From the NCBI RefSeq assembly GCF_002116695.1, contig NZ_CP020477.1:2539001-2603000 (forward strand): DNA of 64,000 nt, in the 5' to 3' direction. The stretch comes from Acidianus manzaensis (GTDB lineage: Archaea; Thermoproteota; Thermoprotei_A; Sulfolobales; Sulfolobaceae). Numbering within the stretch: position 1 is the stretch's first letter; every line of letters starts with the position of its first letter. Under the pieces are notes generated by a model that worked only from the letters and a program-made list of their open reading frames with translations, was not told the DNA's origin and searched no databases. This document shows, one piece after another, positions 39,686 through 51,963 of this stretch. The translations under genes were made by a program, and so were the position numbers.

Positions 39686-40393
39686 CTACGATTTCTTAAT
39701 AATTTTGTATTTTATTCTCCAATTAGCTATTATTATACTAGTTACTATCAATGAGGTAATCATTGCAATAAATAGAGGTTCTTCTAATTGAGGTTTAGCA
39801 TGTATGAAGAAATTTAAGGGAAATAGAAAATACACTAACGGAAAAAGGTATGAAAATATGTTATCCTCACTTTTTTCTTTACTTCCTCTAATTAAAGAGT
39901 AAATTATAATTATTACTAAAGATACAATGAACCATCCTACAAAGTTAGTTATTGGAATTCCAAAATAGTCTAGAATAGAAGTCTTCCAGGTCCAATATCC
40001 AGCCGAAACCATAATTGGATCTACTGAAAGGTCAATAATTACCATAAGAAAAGAAAAAATAATTATCTTCTCTTTTTCAGGAAAATTAAATATAGCTAAA
40101 TAAGATAAGAACGAAAAAATTCCCCATCCAAATACTACGAAAATTGGAACTCCGAAAACATAAGGAGGAAAATTATACACGTAATGCCCAAACGGAATCC
40201 CTGTGGACAAACCTAATCTCTCAAATGCAAAACCTATTATTGAACCTAATAAAAAGATAATCATAAAGTCCCTCTTTTTGAAAGATAATAGAATTAAAGA
40301 AACTATGGATGCTATAAAAAAGACTAGTAATAATCCATCAAATATAATTCCCAGACAAAGTAATATAAACGAAATTAAATATAGTCTATCCAC
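39686..40393 (-). CDS. carotenoid biosynthesis protein, CruF-like
   Basis: 235 residues with about seven helices. FGHYVYNFPPYVFGVPIFVV and DLSVDPIMVSAGYWTW match the CruF/DUF422 pattern, along with GIPITNFVGWFIVS. CruF-type enzymes hydrate the ends of acyclic C40-C50 carotenoids. No crtE, crtB or cyclase is beside it, so any pathway partners lie elsewhere. It is 69 bases upstream of the cyclase-family gene on the same strand. Confidence 0.8.
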   Translation of the reverse strand: MDRLYLISFILLCLGIIFDGLLLVFFIASIVSLILLSFKKRDFMIIFLLGSIIGFAFERLGLSTGIPFGHYVYNFPPYVFGVPIFVVFGWGIFSFLSYLAIFNFPEKEKIIIFSFLMVIIDLSVDPIMVSAGYWTWKTSILDYFGIPITNFVGWFIVSLVIIIIYSLIRGSKEKSEDNIFSYLFPLVYFLFPLNFFIHAKPQLEEPLFIAMITSLIVTSIIIANWRIKYKIIKKS

Positions 40394-40579
40394 ATTACCA
40401 TTTTTTAATTGTCAGTAAAATGCTTTTACACATGGGCACCTTGTATTTTCTGGGCTAAGTTAATAGCTTTCGATTAATATTTTATTACTTCTTTACGTAT
40501 CATTTTATATTATTCATTATTTTAATCTTTAATAAAAAATTAAGGAAAAAGTTATATTTCTTTTCACTTACTCTTACTC

Positions 40580-41413
40580 ATGTATATAGATGCTCATACT
40601 CATGTATGGTTTAAGGAAGTTCTTCCTCAAAATTTTCCCTCTCCTGGGTATACCTTTAAGCCCTTTTCTTTACAAGACGTAATTAAAGAAATGGATGAGG
40701 CTAACATAGATTACATTGTAATCATAGCTTATTCTTCTAGGATAGTGTGGAATACTAAAGAAGATTTTGCTATTAATACGATAAAATTTCTAAAAGATTA
40801 TAAAAATAGATTTTCTGTAGTAGGAGGAGTTGAAGTGGAGAAGCTAAGTAAAGAAGAAGCAAAATTCTGGATCGAAAAACAATACGAAGCAGGAGTTTCA
40901 GGTTTTAAGATTCATCCAGTCCATTCATGGATTAAACCTAATGCTTATAGAGAAGAAGAAGGTGGAATAGAAAATTTAAGAATTTTATACGAATTTGCAG
41001 AAGATAATAACTTACCGGTAATAATTCACACTGGAACTAGCTCATTTTCGATGTCAAGAAATAAATACGGAGATCCCATCTTTCTAGATGACATAGCAGT
41101 AGATTTTCCCAAGCTAAAAATAGTCATGGCTCATATGGGAAGACCAAACTGGATATCCACAGCTTTCCAATTATGCAGAATAAGGAACAATATATACGCA
41201 GAAATTTCTTCAATACCTCCTAAAAAACTCCTAGAATACATTCCTAGGCTAGAGATATTGAAAGACAAGTTAATATATGGAAGCGATGTTGGAGGTCCAG
41301 GAGTTAAAGGATTAAGAGAAAACCTCTATGAATTCCTTTCTTTAAATATAAGCGATGAGACAAAGAAGTTAGCTACAAGCATTAATCCCAGAATATATAA
41401 AACACTAGCCTAA
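40580..41413 (+). CDS. amidohydrolase (amidohydrolase_2 family)
   Basis: 277 residues, TIM barrel with metal ligands DAHTHVWF at the start, FKIHPVHSW near residue 112, VIIHTGTSS near 152, VMAHMGRP near 183 and YGSDVGGPG near 235. Such enzymes include decarboxylases and lactonases. The substrate is not clear. It is a single-gene unit with its own promoter. Confidence 0.87.
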   Translation: MYIDAHTHVWFKEVLPQNFPSPGYTFKPFSLQDVIKEMDEANIDYIVIIAYSSRIVWNTKEDFAINTIKFLKDYKNRFSVVGGVEVEKLSKEEAKFWIEKQYEAGVSGFKIHPVHSWIKPNAYREEEGGIENLRILYEFAEDNNLPVIIHTGTSSFSMSRNKYGDPIFLDDIAVDFPKLKIVMAHMGRPNWISTAFQLCRIRNNIYAEISSIPPKKLLEYIPRLEILKDKLIYGSDVGGPGVKGLRENLYEFLSLNISDETKKLATSINPRIYKTLA

Positions 41414-41552
41414 GGGCTATGAATTACTTTTGTCTTTGCCAGGCCTTAAAGTGTTTCTAAAGTTATCTCTTGTATTTTGTAATAGAAAAATTAATAATAA
41501 AAGATAGCTCTTTGTGTAAATTAAACAGAATTTAAGACAAAAAATGAATATT

Positions 41553-41885
<333 letters not shown>

Positions 41886-42156
41886 CTAGGTTTTTTCATA
41901 AATAAAGTTTTTTATTTATACTTTCATAATTCATTCAAAAATCTTTCTATTCAAATTTAATAAGATTTATATCTATCATTATAAATATTTATAATAAGAC
42001 TTGAGATTTGATTATACACTTTTCAGTAATTGCCAAAAAGAAATTAAGAATGAATTTAGGAGATTTAAAAACATTTAGCTATCATAGAGCAATTTATGAG
42101 AAATAGTTTGAGTAAAATCTATCATTTGTAATTAATCTATTTAATGAAAAAATTAG

Positions 42157-43665
<1,509 letters not shown>

Positions 43666-44007
43666 GAGAGAAATTAAAAATTATGAGACATATAAGCTTT
43701 AAAAAAACTTTTTGAAGATTTTTCATAAGTTAGGAGATAAAATTAAATAAATATTACATTGATGAAGGAAAGAAAATGGAAAAACTAAAAATGTTTTATG
43801 TTTCATAAAAATTATTTATCTTATGTAATCAAAATTCATAGAGAGGATTGTTAGATAAGTATTCCATAATTCGCTACTCTTTAGTAACATATTTTTCGTG
43901 TATAATGTTACTAACTTTAGGCTATTTCCTTTATTAGAAAATTTATTATTAGAAAAATTTTTATCAAATATCATACTATGGGTAAATAAAATAGATTGCC
44001 AACTTAG
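43666..44007. other. 342-base gap, nothing recognised
   Basis: AT-rich divergent/convergent gap between the permease start and the nuclease-helicase stop. The part near 43666-43720 should hold the permease promoter. No gene or repeat was seen. Confidence 0.35.
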
Positions 44008-45762
44008 TCATTTTACTAAACTGCTTAAGTATTTTCCAGTATTTTCATCTTCACAGAAAATATACACACTTTTTATTCCTCTTGTAAGCATTATATAGTA
44101 TCTATTATGTAAAAGCGTAATAGCTTTCTGCTTGTCCTTTTTTGCAATTGCTTTTAGCGAAAAATATCTTCCACCAATATTATCAGTTATAGGTTCAGAA
44201 TTTATATCCCATCTTCCTCTCCATATTAAATCTCTACCCCACACTACACCTACATAATCAGCCTCAAATCCTTGTGCCCCGTAAACAGATGCACAATACG
44301 AAAGAGGATCCATTAATCCAGACCAATATCTTGGATATTCAGTCTTTGGATCCATCAGCCATCTTATATTCAAATTTTTACCTTTATATAAATCGAAACC
44401 TGATTGGAGAGGATAACCTATTCTTATATTCTTTGGCGAGTTCTTATTTTCTAAGTCTCCTTCTGATTCGGTAAAAGCACAAAGTAAAGCTTTCTTACCG
44501 TCTTTAAATCTAAGTTCATTAAGCATTTTCTGTATATCGTCGAATACTTTGAAAAACGTGCCTGGTAAATTAACGCTTTTACCTTCTAAAAGTTCTTTAA
44601 TAAGATTAGCATAGGGCATTCTAAAGCCTCCACTTAAACCCCTTTTTTCTGTATTCTTAGCTAATTTGGTGAAATTCTCTTCAGTACCTTCCTCATCACC
44701 TACAAGGATTTGCTCGTCATCGTAAAAGTATACCTTAACCTTTGCTCTATTCATGGTATTTTGGATTGTTTTCATAGTCATTCTTTGAGCCTCATCAAAA
44801 ATAGCTAAGTCATGAGTCTGATTATACCACATATCGCCTATTCCTGCCGGATTAGGTCTACCTGTTGAGTAAAACCTAATGTACTCAGTCAAAACTTTAG
44901 TATCTTTTCTCTTTCCCAATATAAACCTCAATGTATTAAGTAGCCTATTATTTTTATATCCTAATACTACATTATAGTTTTTCTTAAGTGCCTCAAAAAA
45001 TAGAGTTAAAGCCACTAAAGTTTTTCCAGATCCACTTCCTCCTTTAATTAAAAATGTCCTGTCAGTATTAGACTTTAAAGCATCTAAAACGTCTTTTACT
45101 ATTAATATTTGTTCTTCTGTTAAGCCATAACCCTCAGAGTATAAAGTTTGTGAAAACGAATTAAGTATATCTTTAACATCTAAATTTTGTAATAAAGTTA
45201 TTAAATCTTCAGTTATTGTAAGTTTACTTGATATAAATTTATTAATATTATCTTTTGACGGTGGTGAAAGAGAATCGATTTCTTTCTTTAACTCCTCTGG
45301 TTTTCTGATTATTACACAATTATCGGATGAATATTGATTAGAATTATAGAGGAGTAATATGCCATGAAATTTTATTCTTAATGGATGAAAATAATTTAAC
45401 TTAGAAACATAATTCTCTAGTTGAAAACACGGATCTTGTCTTATTTTTCCATCTGCTTCAACAGTATAATCGTCAATTTTCTTAATATTATGCCACCCTT
45501 TTGCTTCAGCTACAATACCCTTATCATTATTAAGAAAAATAAAATCGGAAACTTCTGTAAATATAGGATATTCTGCTATAACTGGAATTGTAATATTTGA
45601 CTCAAGCAAAAATTGAAGGGAAGATTTCCAAGAATTTACTCTCTCAATACTAGGAGACTGATAATAAGTATTCTGAAATTCTTTACTGAGCAGATTCACG
45701 AGTTGGTCTATTACTATTTGATTTCTCCCATCGAACTCGTCAAAGACTACCGGTAATACCAT
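44008..45762 (-). CDS. nuclease-helicase fusion (PD-(D/E)XK domain plus DUF2075-type SF1 ATPase)
   Basis: About 584 residues. An N-terminal nuclease-like domain has SDFIFLNNDKGIVAEAKGW (Asp, then Glu-x-Lys), the PD-(D/E)XK spacing, near residues 70-90. Walker A is LIKGGSGSGKTLVAL near 241 and Walker B LAIFDEAQRM near 326. YGAQGFEADYVGVVWG and YYIMLTRGIKSVYIF near the end are typical of DUF2075/UvrD-like ATPases. It would cut and remodel DNA or RNA. It lies at the end of a cluster with an AAA ATPase-nuclease and HerA/NurA. A TTG at 45765 abuts the chosen ATG. Confidence 0.8.
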   Translation of the reverse strand: MVLPVVFDEFDGRNQIVIDQLVNLLSKEFQNTYYQSPSIERVNSWKSSLQFLLESNITIPVIAEYPIFTEVSDFIFLNNDKGIVAEAKGWHNIKKIDDYTVEADGKIRQDPCFQLENYVSKLNYFHPLRIKFHGILLLYNSNQYSSDNCVIIRKPEELKKEIDSLSPPSKDNINKFISSKLTITEDLITLLQNLDVKDILNSFSQTLYSEGYGLTEEQILIVKDVLDALKSNTDRTFLIKGGSGSGKTLVALTLFFEALKKNYNVVLGYKNNRLLNTLRFILGKRKDTKVLTEYIRFYSTGRPNPAGIGDMWYNQTHDLAIFDEAQRMTMKTIQNTMNRAKVKVYFYDDEQILVGDEEGTEENFTKLAKNTEKRGLSGGFRMPYANLIKELLEGKSVNLPGTFFKVFDDIQKMLNELRFKDGKKALLCAFTESEGDLENKNSPKNIRIGYPLQSGFDLYKGKNLNIRWLMDPKTEYPRYWSGLMDPLSYCASVYGAQGFEADYVGVVWGRDLIWRGRWDINSEPITDNIGGRYFSLKAIAKKDKQKAITLLHNRYYIMLTRGIKSVYIFCEDENTGKYLSSLVK

Positions 45763-45936
45763 CAATAAAGTATAATATTTAAGACTTAAAATTTTTTAAT
45801 CATGCTTTTTCTAGTATATTTCTTGATAATCAATAAAGAACTCTGAAATAAATTTAACAAAAATATTAGATCTATGTTATTAAATTCTTTTTAATTAGAT
45901 AAGAAAATAAAACAACTAAAAATTAAAAAAAATCAT

Positions 45937-46059
45937 TTATTTCTTATCTATTATAGTTATTTCGTTTAGGCTTATTTCAGCTTCTTTAAGTACTTTTAGC
46001 ATAGTTTGCTCATCTGGAAATACTAAATTTGTATTACCTATTTTTATCCATACTGGCAT
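45937..46059 (-). CDS. 40-residue protein of unknown function
   Basis: Short frame on the minus strand starting ATG at 46059 and ending TAA at 45937. The peptide begins MPVWIKIGNTNLVFPDEQTM and ends SLNEITIIDKK, with a balanced mix of hydrophobic and charged residues like a real small folded protein. It lies 98 bases after the AAA ATPase-nuclease and 171 bases before the nuclease-helicase, on the same strand. It could be a small regulator or antitoxin-like partner, but I have no direct evidence. Confidence 0.5.
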   Translation of the reverse strand: MPVWIKIGNTNLVFPDEQTMLKVLKEAEISLNEITIIDKK

Positions 46060-46157
46060 ATTATGTAAAATAATTATAAGGAAATAGAGAGACAAATGAA
46101 AGTTTGACCATTAATATTTTCAATTTTATCTTTATACAAATAATATAACTATCTAAT

Positions 46158-47480
46158 CTAACTTATTCCCAGTTCATTCAGAATTCTTTTCACGAGGTTA
46201 TCTCTTTCATCAGTACTTCCATCCAAAATTCTTTTAATAGTAGGATTATCTACTATGATCTTAACAAATTCGTCCAGATTTACATTATTGCTGTTAGTAA
46301 TAATGAATTTTCTCACATCATAACCTCCATCTTTATTAAAACCAATCAGCTTTTTTATATTTTTTATATTTGTATCGCTAAGAGTGCTTTCATTTGTTAA
46401 TTTAACATCCCCTAAATACTCTATATTATCTTTTTGAAAGAATATGTCAATATTCATGCCTCTTTGCTCAATCTTTCTTCCTCTTGGGTGAACATATTTA
46501 ATTCCATATATCTTCTGTAGAGCTATAAGTCCTTCTCTAATTTTATTCTCTAATTCTTTTGAAGCTTTATCAATATCGTCAATTAGAAACGCTTTTGCTA
46601 GGTTTTTCCTGATGCAGTCTTTTTGATTATATTCGTTTTTGCACTCTTCGAAAGCTCTTTTATAAGAATCTCTAGCTATATCTAGCAATGAACTTAATCT
46701 ATTAGTCTCTTGAATCTCCTTAATTTGGAGTAGTGTGTCAGCAAAATCCTCACAATAAGCCTTTAGTATTTCTAATTTATCTTCATTACTCAGTTTAAGT
46801 TCAACTCGTTTTTCGTCAAGCCTTCTTTTTAAAGCAGAATCTTTTATTTCACTATACACTTCTGGAACTAGAGTAATAACTATCGGTATATCAGTTTCAT
46901 TAATTATCTTATGAAGTTCGGAAAGTTGAGTATCAATTGCTCTCATTTCATCTAAGAGTAAGCTAACTCCATCTATTTGACTCAAGTCATTAAGGAAATT
47001 AACCAGACCATTAATGTCCTCTTCATAAGACATGCAGTATAATTTTTCCGCATATTCATATTTTTCAGTCCATTTCCTTTTGTTGCATAAATGATTTAAC
47101 CAATTAGGAAATTCTCTAATCTTACTAAAACCCGAATACCCTATTTCAGTTTTATGCTGAGATAAAAAATCAAAAGCAGCACTCCTTATTTTTTCATAAA
47201 TTGTTGTATTCTCTATAAATTCCCAAGCTGGATTAGACAAGTTAGAACTATTTACTAGATCTAGAAAAATGATGAAATGCTTTTCTTTCAAATTCTGCAT
47301 TACCGTATTTAGAATTGTAGTCTTTCCCATTCCAGGCTCTCCAATTATAGTGACTACAATGTTCTTCTTAGTTGAAATATACTCTTCAACAATTTTTACA
47401 GTTTCACTCCATAATCTACCAGAGATTTTACTTCTTTCATTGTATTTTGCTACTGTATAATCTGGAAAACTGCAGGACAT
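46158..47480 (-). CDS. AAA ATPase with C-terminal nuclease-like domain
   Basis: 440 residues. Walker A is IIGEPGMGKTTILN near residue 43 and Walker B SLLLDEMRAID near 166, as in Orc1/Cdc6-like or STAND ATPases. The C-terminal 110 residues contain GMNIDIFF...YLGDVKLTN, matching the D...(D/E)xK pattern of restriction-type nucleases. Only two bases separate it from the upstream winged-helix gene, so they form an operon. A purine-rich site (AGGAGGAAGAG) lies ahead of the ATG. I infer a sensor/effector or DNA-binding role, possibly in defense. Confidence 0.72.
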   Translation of the reverse strand: MSCSFPDYTVAKYNERSKISGRLWSETVKIVEEYISTKKNIVVTIIGEPGMGKTTILNTVMQNLKEKHFIIFLDLVNSSNLSNPAWEFIENTTIYEKIRSAAFDFLSQHKTEIGYSGFSKIREFPNWLNHLCNKRKWTEKYEYAEKLYCMSYEEDINGLVNFLNDLSQIDGVSLLLDEMRAIDTQLSELHKIINETDIPIVITLVPEVYSEIKDSALKRRLDEKRVELKLSNEDKLEILKAYCEDFADTLLQIKEIQETNRLSSLLDIARDSYKRAFEECKNEYNQKDCIRKNLAKAFLIDDIDKASKELENKIREGLIALQKIYGIKYVHPRGRKIEQRGMNIDIFFQKDNIEYLGDVKLTNESTLSDTNIKNIKKLIGFNKDGGYDVRKFIITNSNNVNLDEFVKIIVDNPTIKRILDGSTDERDNLVKRILNELGIS

Positions 47481-47482
47481 TT

Positions 47483-48025
47483 TTATCTCTTCCTCCTAAT
47501 TATTCCGTATAACACTCCTCGTTGAACGAATCCTTCTTTACCTCCGCTAATTAATTCGTAATGCTGTAGAATATAGTCTCGAAAAATTGACATAAATTGT
47601 TCTAAACTCATCCCTAATTGCTCACGTAAATCCTTAATTTGCGCATATCCTATATCGTCCTTTATTATATCGTAAACCTTATCTAAATCTTCGTAAGTTT
47701 TTGGTCTTCCAAAGTATTTTGTAAAATACTCATCAAAAAGCTGTCTTATTCCATTCAAAGTGTCGTTATCAGAAGGAGAAACAATTTTTTCTTCTTCAGT
47801 CTGTTTTTCAACTTTTCCAGATAGAGTATAATATATTGCTCTACCTGCCCTTCTTTTTACTATTATAAATCCTTCATTAAGTAATTCTCCTAATGCTTTA
47901 TCAATAGTTTCATTGCTTCTTTTTCTTCCTAACTCTCTTAAAATATCACTTTTAGTGAATTCTTTCGTATTTGTTCCTCCAGTAATACGCATAATGACAT
48001 TAATTATATCATCTTTACTACTCAT
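47483..48025 (-). CDS. winged-helix protein, partner of AAA ATPase-nuclease
   Basis: 180 residues. The N-terminal 65 residues form a winged helix (FTKSDILRELGRKRSNETID, then ALGELLNEGFIIVKRRAGRA with a beta-wing). The middle linker is rich in Glu/Lys, and the C-terminal half looks helical (YEDLDKVYDIIKDDIG, LREQLGMSLEQFMSIFRDYI). The stop is two bases before the ATPase start. It likely binds DNA or regulates its partner. No family was recalled. Confidence 0.65.
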   Translation of the reverse strand: MSSKDDIINVIMRITGGTNTKEFTKSDILRELGRKRSNETIDKALGELLNEGFIIVKRRAGRAIYYTLSGKVEKQTEEEKIVSPSDNDTLNGIRQLFDEYFTKYFGRPKTYEDLDKVYDIIKDDIGYAQIKDLREQLGMSLEQFMSIFRDYILQHYELISGGKEGFVQRGVLYGIIRRKR

Positions 48026-48520
48026 AATCTAAATTGGTATTATGAATATTTAAACTTTAATAATTCTAGAATTGAGGGAGTAAAAACTTAATAGCATCAT
48101 AAATTCTATAGTAATTATTTTGCTTCAATTTGCTTTTTTAGTTAAAAAGAAATAGTAATGTAGAGATAAGTTAGTTAGTATCTTATTGTTAGATATTACA
48201 AACTTATAAAATATTATTGTTCACTTCTTCTCATTTTATTCTTACTAATTATTTAATTTCTCTTCATTAGTAATAACATAACTTTTTAACAATTTTCTTC
48301 TTTCTTTTTAGTTATTATCCCTTCTCTTTCTTAAGAATTAATGTAGCTAATGATAATCTTCCCTCAAAATAGATAATTCTCTTAATTAAGATACTTAACT
48401 ATCATTTATAAAGGACGACGTAACTATATAAAATATTCTGGATAACTAGGCTATATTGTTGAAATATTCTGGCATATTACGAAAGAGATTTACGTTAATT
48501 TTTAATTCATTTAACGTTGA
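48026..48520. other. 495-base gap upstream of second microgene
   Basis: Very AT-rich gap between the divergent winged-helix gene and the second microgene. It contains T-rich stretches (48230-48330) but no frame with coding character, and no repeat of other parts of the window was found except the microgene promoter that follows. Confidence 0.4.
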
Positions 48521-48565
48521 TAATTTTTATAAACTTATTAAGAGCTATATGATTTCAGATCCCAA
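48517..48565 (+). promoter_or_regulatory. promoter shared by twin microgenes, copy 2
   Basis: The TATA-like tttttataaac (48524-48534) is centred 37 bases ahead of the ATG at 48566, exactly as in copy 1 at 36653. Across 50 bases only a handful of changes occur. Conservation of this non-coding part argues for a shared expression signal. Confidence 0.6.
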
Positions 48566-48625
48566 ATGGCAAAGAAAGGCGGAAAGAAGCAAGGTCAACA
48601 AGAAGGAGAAAACAAAAAACAATAA
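48566..48625 (+). CDS. 19-residue basic microprotein, copy 2
   Basis: ATG at 48566, TAA at 48623-48625; the peptide is MAKKGGKKQGQQEGENKKQ. It differs from the first copy only in the C-terminal third. The DNA is nearly identical for the first 40 bases, including third-codon positions. T tracts (gttttttacttttttcc) near 48660-48678 may end the transcript. It sits 120 bases ahead of nurA on the same strand. It could be a microprotein or a small RNA. The unchanged length of 19 codons between copies mildly supports translation. Confidence 0.5.
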   Translation: MAKKGGKKQGQQEGENKKQ

Positions 48626-48745
48626 ATAAAACTCTAGAAAGGCAAAGTTAAGATTTCAAAGTTTTTTACTTTTTTCCTTCTTCCTTTATTTCTTACTCTC
48701 CTATTTCTTAAAAGTTTATATTAATTATTCACGTAAGTTGTAATA

Positions 48746-49957
48746 ATGAGCTTAAGATTAAAGAAAAGCATCAAAGACGTAATGGCAGAAATTGCTAACG
48801 CTAAGAAGAATTTACCAGAAAAGGAAATAGACCATGAAGGTGATCCAGAACACGAAATATCAGAAGGAGAAAAAGTAATGAGCATAGAATTGTTAAACGA
48901 ATTTAAACCCGTAGCTTACTCTAAACTAGAACAAGAATACAATAGCATAGCATCAATAGATTCTTCTTCACGATATTTAAGGGATGTATCAGTTAATAGC
49001 GTTCTAGTAGGTCTTTCCATATATAGTTCAAAAAAAGGCTTTATTTACGGTCCTTATAATGTAGATAATCCTTACATGGGCATTAGTAGTTATAAGAAAA
49101 TTTTAGATTCAGTCACAATTAACGACAAAAATATAAGGACAAAAAACGTAGTAGGATATCCTTTCGTTACTGATATAGATAATGAATATAAGATAGATGA
49201 TATAGCTGACGAATTAAGAACCGAATCTGAAAACATTGGAATAACCATAGTTAATAATCACGACTTAGTTATAGTAGATGGGCCAATTTATCCCACTCCA
49301 TTGGAATTGACAGGAGAAATTGAATTAAATACTGAAGCTAGAGTATGTCATAGGATAGCTTACGCTAAATTAGTCAAAGAGAGAATAGATCTTGTAACTG
49401 GTAAGAATGTTATAGGTATAGTTAAAAGATTAGAAAATTCCAAAAAACTATCTAATGATGAGACAGTAAAAGAAGCTTTTAAGAAAAAAGGAAGGAAAAT
49501 AAATAATCTAAAAGATCCTACTGTGCTAGAACTTATTGACGAATACTTCTGCAAAAAATCTAATTCATACATTTGTACTATAGGTCCATTCAAAATAGAT
49601 TATGCCCTTTCAGTTAAAGATGAAAATAATGTCTGTTATAATGGGACAGTACTAGAAAATCCACCTAGCAAATACGCTTATTACGTAATACTTAGAACTC
49701 CTTACTTTTCTCCTTCATTTTTCAGAGTTGAAAGCCTTAACAAAGACATAGAAAAACAATTGAGTACAGCATTTTCAAGAATATCAGAAAGATTAATTCC
49801 AACTTACATTGAGTTAGTAGATAAAATGAGTAAACGCGTTTCAGCCTCACTATTCATTTACGCTTATGAAGTAGCTTCAAATTACTTAAGTATAATACAT
49901 GATGATAAACTTTCCTATTCTAATACGGTAGCACAGTTTTTATTGGGATCTCACTAA
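48746..49957 (+). CDS. nurA: NurA-domain nuclease
   Basis: 403 residues. [14 protein letters not shown] near residue 69 is the NurA start with the metal-binding Asp, and [14 protein letters not shown] near 176 carries another conserved Asp. The N-terminal 60 residues are charged and helical. NurA is a 5'-3' exo- and endonuclease that pairs with the HerA hexamer in DNA end resection. Normally it sits with mre11 and rad50; neither is here, so this may be a second, specialised pair. It converges with herA with overlapping 3' ends (38 bases). Confidence 0.82.
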   Translation: MSLRLKKSIKDVMAEIANAKKNLPEKEIDHEGDPEHEISEGEKVMSIELLNEFKPVAYSKLEQEYNSIASIDSSSRYLRDVSVNSVLVGLSIYSSKKGFIYGPYNVDNPYMGISSYKKILDSVTINDKNIRTKNVVGYPFVTDIDNEYKIDDIADELRTESENIGITIVNNHDLVIVDGPIYPTPLELTGEIELNTEARVCHRIAYAKLVKERIDLVTGKNVIGIVKRLENSKKLSNDETVKEAFKKKGRKINNLKDPTVLELIDEYFCKKSNSYICTIGPFKIDYALSVKDENNVCYNGTVLENPPSKYAYYVILRTPYFSPSFFRVESLNKDIEKQLSTAFSRISERLIPTYIELVDKMSKRVSASLFIYAYEVASNYLSIIHDDKLSYSNTVAQFLLGSH

Positions 49958-51755
49958 AATCTATTGAGTCAACTATTCCTAAACCTGGAATAGCATGCCT
50001 TAGAAAATCGTCAAATTTCTCCATTCCTATACTCTTTAATACATGAGTATCGTTCCTCATTACAATTTTAGTATTAGATAACTGCAAAACTAAAGGATTT
50101 AAATCATCTGGAACATGAGTAGCTAAGATTACGCCTATATTCCTAACTCTACCTAACCTCATTATTCTATTTATTAAACCTTCCACGATATCCTTTGATA
50201 CTGTTTCTTGGTTAGTTTGAGGAAAATACTCATGAGCCTCATCCATTATAATTAGAGTTAGAGGACTTTTCTGTTTCCTAACGTAAAGTTCATTTTTCCA
50301 TGCAAATATTTGATCTAAAATCTTATAAGCTATAGAAGCTACAGCTTCAACTGAAGTAGAAGCTTCCATAACCCAGCTCAAGTCAACTATTACATTATCG
50401 TACAAGGAAAATACGTCAGATGGATCAAAATCTACTGTCCCAGGTACAGTAAATATTCCATAACTATCGTAAGCCTTTAACGTTCTTATTATTGCCTCCT
50501 TTGTACTAGGAGCTAAACTTAGCGAATCCATTGAGTCCAAAAACGCTTTCCCTAAGTTTATCCCCAAACTATTGCTCTTTGAATCATATGAAACATGTGA
50601 TTTACTCATGAATTTGGTTATTTTTACTGGATAAGATATTGAAATTTTATTTGAAGATATTAAGTCGCCTGGTCTTAGTCTATCCCTCAGAAAGAGAGCT
50701 AAATCATCTTCTCCCACGTAAGTTTGAGTAAATTCGTGAAGTTCAGCTCCTAATATTTCAAATGTTTTATTAACTATCCCTTCCCAATACATTGAAGCTT
50801 TAGAAGTGAAATAAGGAGTTATTCTATTGAAAGTCTTAAAATTATCAAAGAAGTTAATTGAGTAAGGTATTACGAAAACTTGAGTTCCTTTACAATCTAC
50901 AAATCCTCCGTTAACCTTTATTGAAGTTACAGTACATTCATACCAATTTGCAAAGTCCTGAACAAAATCTTGAATTGAAACTTTAGGATTAGGTTTTTCA
51001 GATACTGGCATTACTACGGCAAATTCTTTCTTCTTATCTATCATAAAATTCACAAAATCTCTTTGCCTATCAAAAACTAGAGTTTGTTTTGGAATTTCCT
51101 CGCTTATTATAACATTTTTAAGAAGAGTAGTTTTACCTGATCCAGTAGTTCCTAAGATTAGAGTATGATGTTTTAAAGTCTCTTCATCCAGTCTGACCTT
51201 AGCTTCTATTTCTTCTCCTCCAGAAAATATTCTTCCAATAGTTATTCCTTGTTTAGGTATCCTAAGAATCTTTTCCAAAAGCTTTGCCTTTGGAATAAAA
51301 ACAGGGCTTTGCGGATCTATAGGAGATACTGCAGGTCTTATTATTTCTTGTATCTTATCTCCTCCTTCTATTTTCTTCTCTAACTCAGCTATAGGCTGTA
51401 ATTCTATATACGTTGTGGTAATTATTGTAGTAGGATCTTTTGGATAAGTCAATTCCCTTATGCCTAATCTAGATAATACGTCAGCCCTTGTAATAGAATA
51501 AACTTGACCTATCATTATTACCGGTCTAGTTATCCCTCTTATTGCTAAGTACTGTCCTTTCGTTATTTCACTGTTTAGATAATCTTCAAAAGCTATATCT
51601 ACTCCAATTAATTCTTCTTCTCCTATCCTAACAGTCTCATACCTAGTTATCCTTCCTATAATTTTTCCCCAAGTTTTTGCTTCACTTTCAGCCTCATCGA
51701 GTTTTTTTGACAAATCATTTATTATTTTATCTTCGCTATCAGTATTAGTTTCCAT
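49920..51755 (-). CDS. herA: HerA-type hexameric DNA helicase/translocase
   Basis: About 611 residues from the Met at 51755 ([10 protein letters not shown]), which I prefer to the upstream start at 51830. The N-terminal HAS-barrel ([20 protein letters not shown]) is followed by Walker [15 protein letters not shown] and Walker [16 protein letters not shown]. These mark the HerA/FtsK-like family. It pumps DNA for NurA resection. The stop region overlaps nurA on the opposite strand, an unusual tail-to-tail arrangement for genes whose products act together. Confidence 0.87.
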   Translation of the reverse strand: METNTDSEDKIINDLSKKLDEAESEAKTWGKIIGRITRYETVRIGEEELIGVDIAFEDYLNSEITKGQYLAIRGITRPVIMIGQVYSITRADVLSRLGIRELTYPKDPTTIITTTYIELQPIAELEKKIEGGDKIQEIIRPAVSPIDPQSPVFIPKAKLLEKILRIPKQGITIGRIFSGGEEIEAKVRLDEETLKHHTLILGTTGSGKTTLLKNVIISEEIPKQTLVFDRQRDFVNFMIDKKKEFAVVMPVSEKPNPKVSIQDFVQDFANWYECTVTSIKVNGGFVDCKGTQVFVIPYSINFFDNFKTFNRITPYFTSKASMYWEGIVNKTFEILGAELHEFTQTYVGEDDLALFLRDRLRPGDLISSNKISISYPVKITKFMSKSHVSYDSKSNSLGINLGKAFLDSMDSLSLAPSTKEAIIRTLKAYDSYGIFTVPGTVDFDPSDVFSLYDNVIVDLSWVMEASTSVEAVASIAYKILDQIFAWKNELYVRKQKSPLTLIIMDEAHEYFPQTNQETVSKDIVEGLINRIMRLGRVRNIGVILATHVPDDLNPLVLQLSNTKIVMRNDTHVLKSIGMEKFDDFLRHAIPGLGIVDSIDFSEIPIKTVLPY

Positions 51756-51963
51756 AAAAAAGATTATACATTTTACATATAAATACTTAATATAGTGTAA
51801 TTCTGCATGCTCTAGATGAATCATAAACACATGAAGAGACCAGATTCAACGTTTTAAAATAAATTACATTTATACCTTATTATGAAAAGTATGTAAAAAA
51901 AGAGATAGGACGTATATATATTATTTTTCTTTAATAAAAATAATCACATAATAAAGTTTTATC

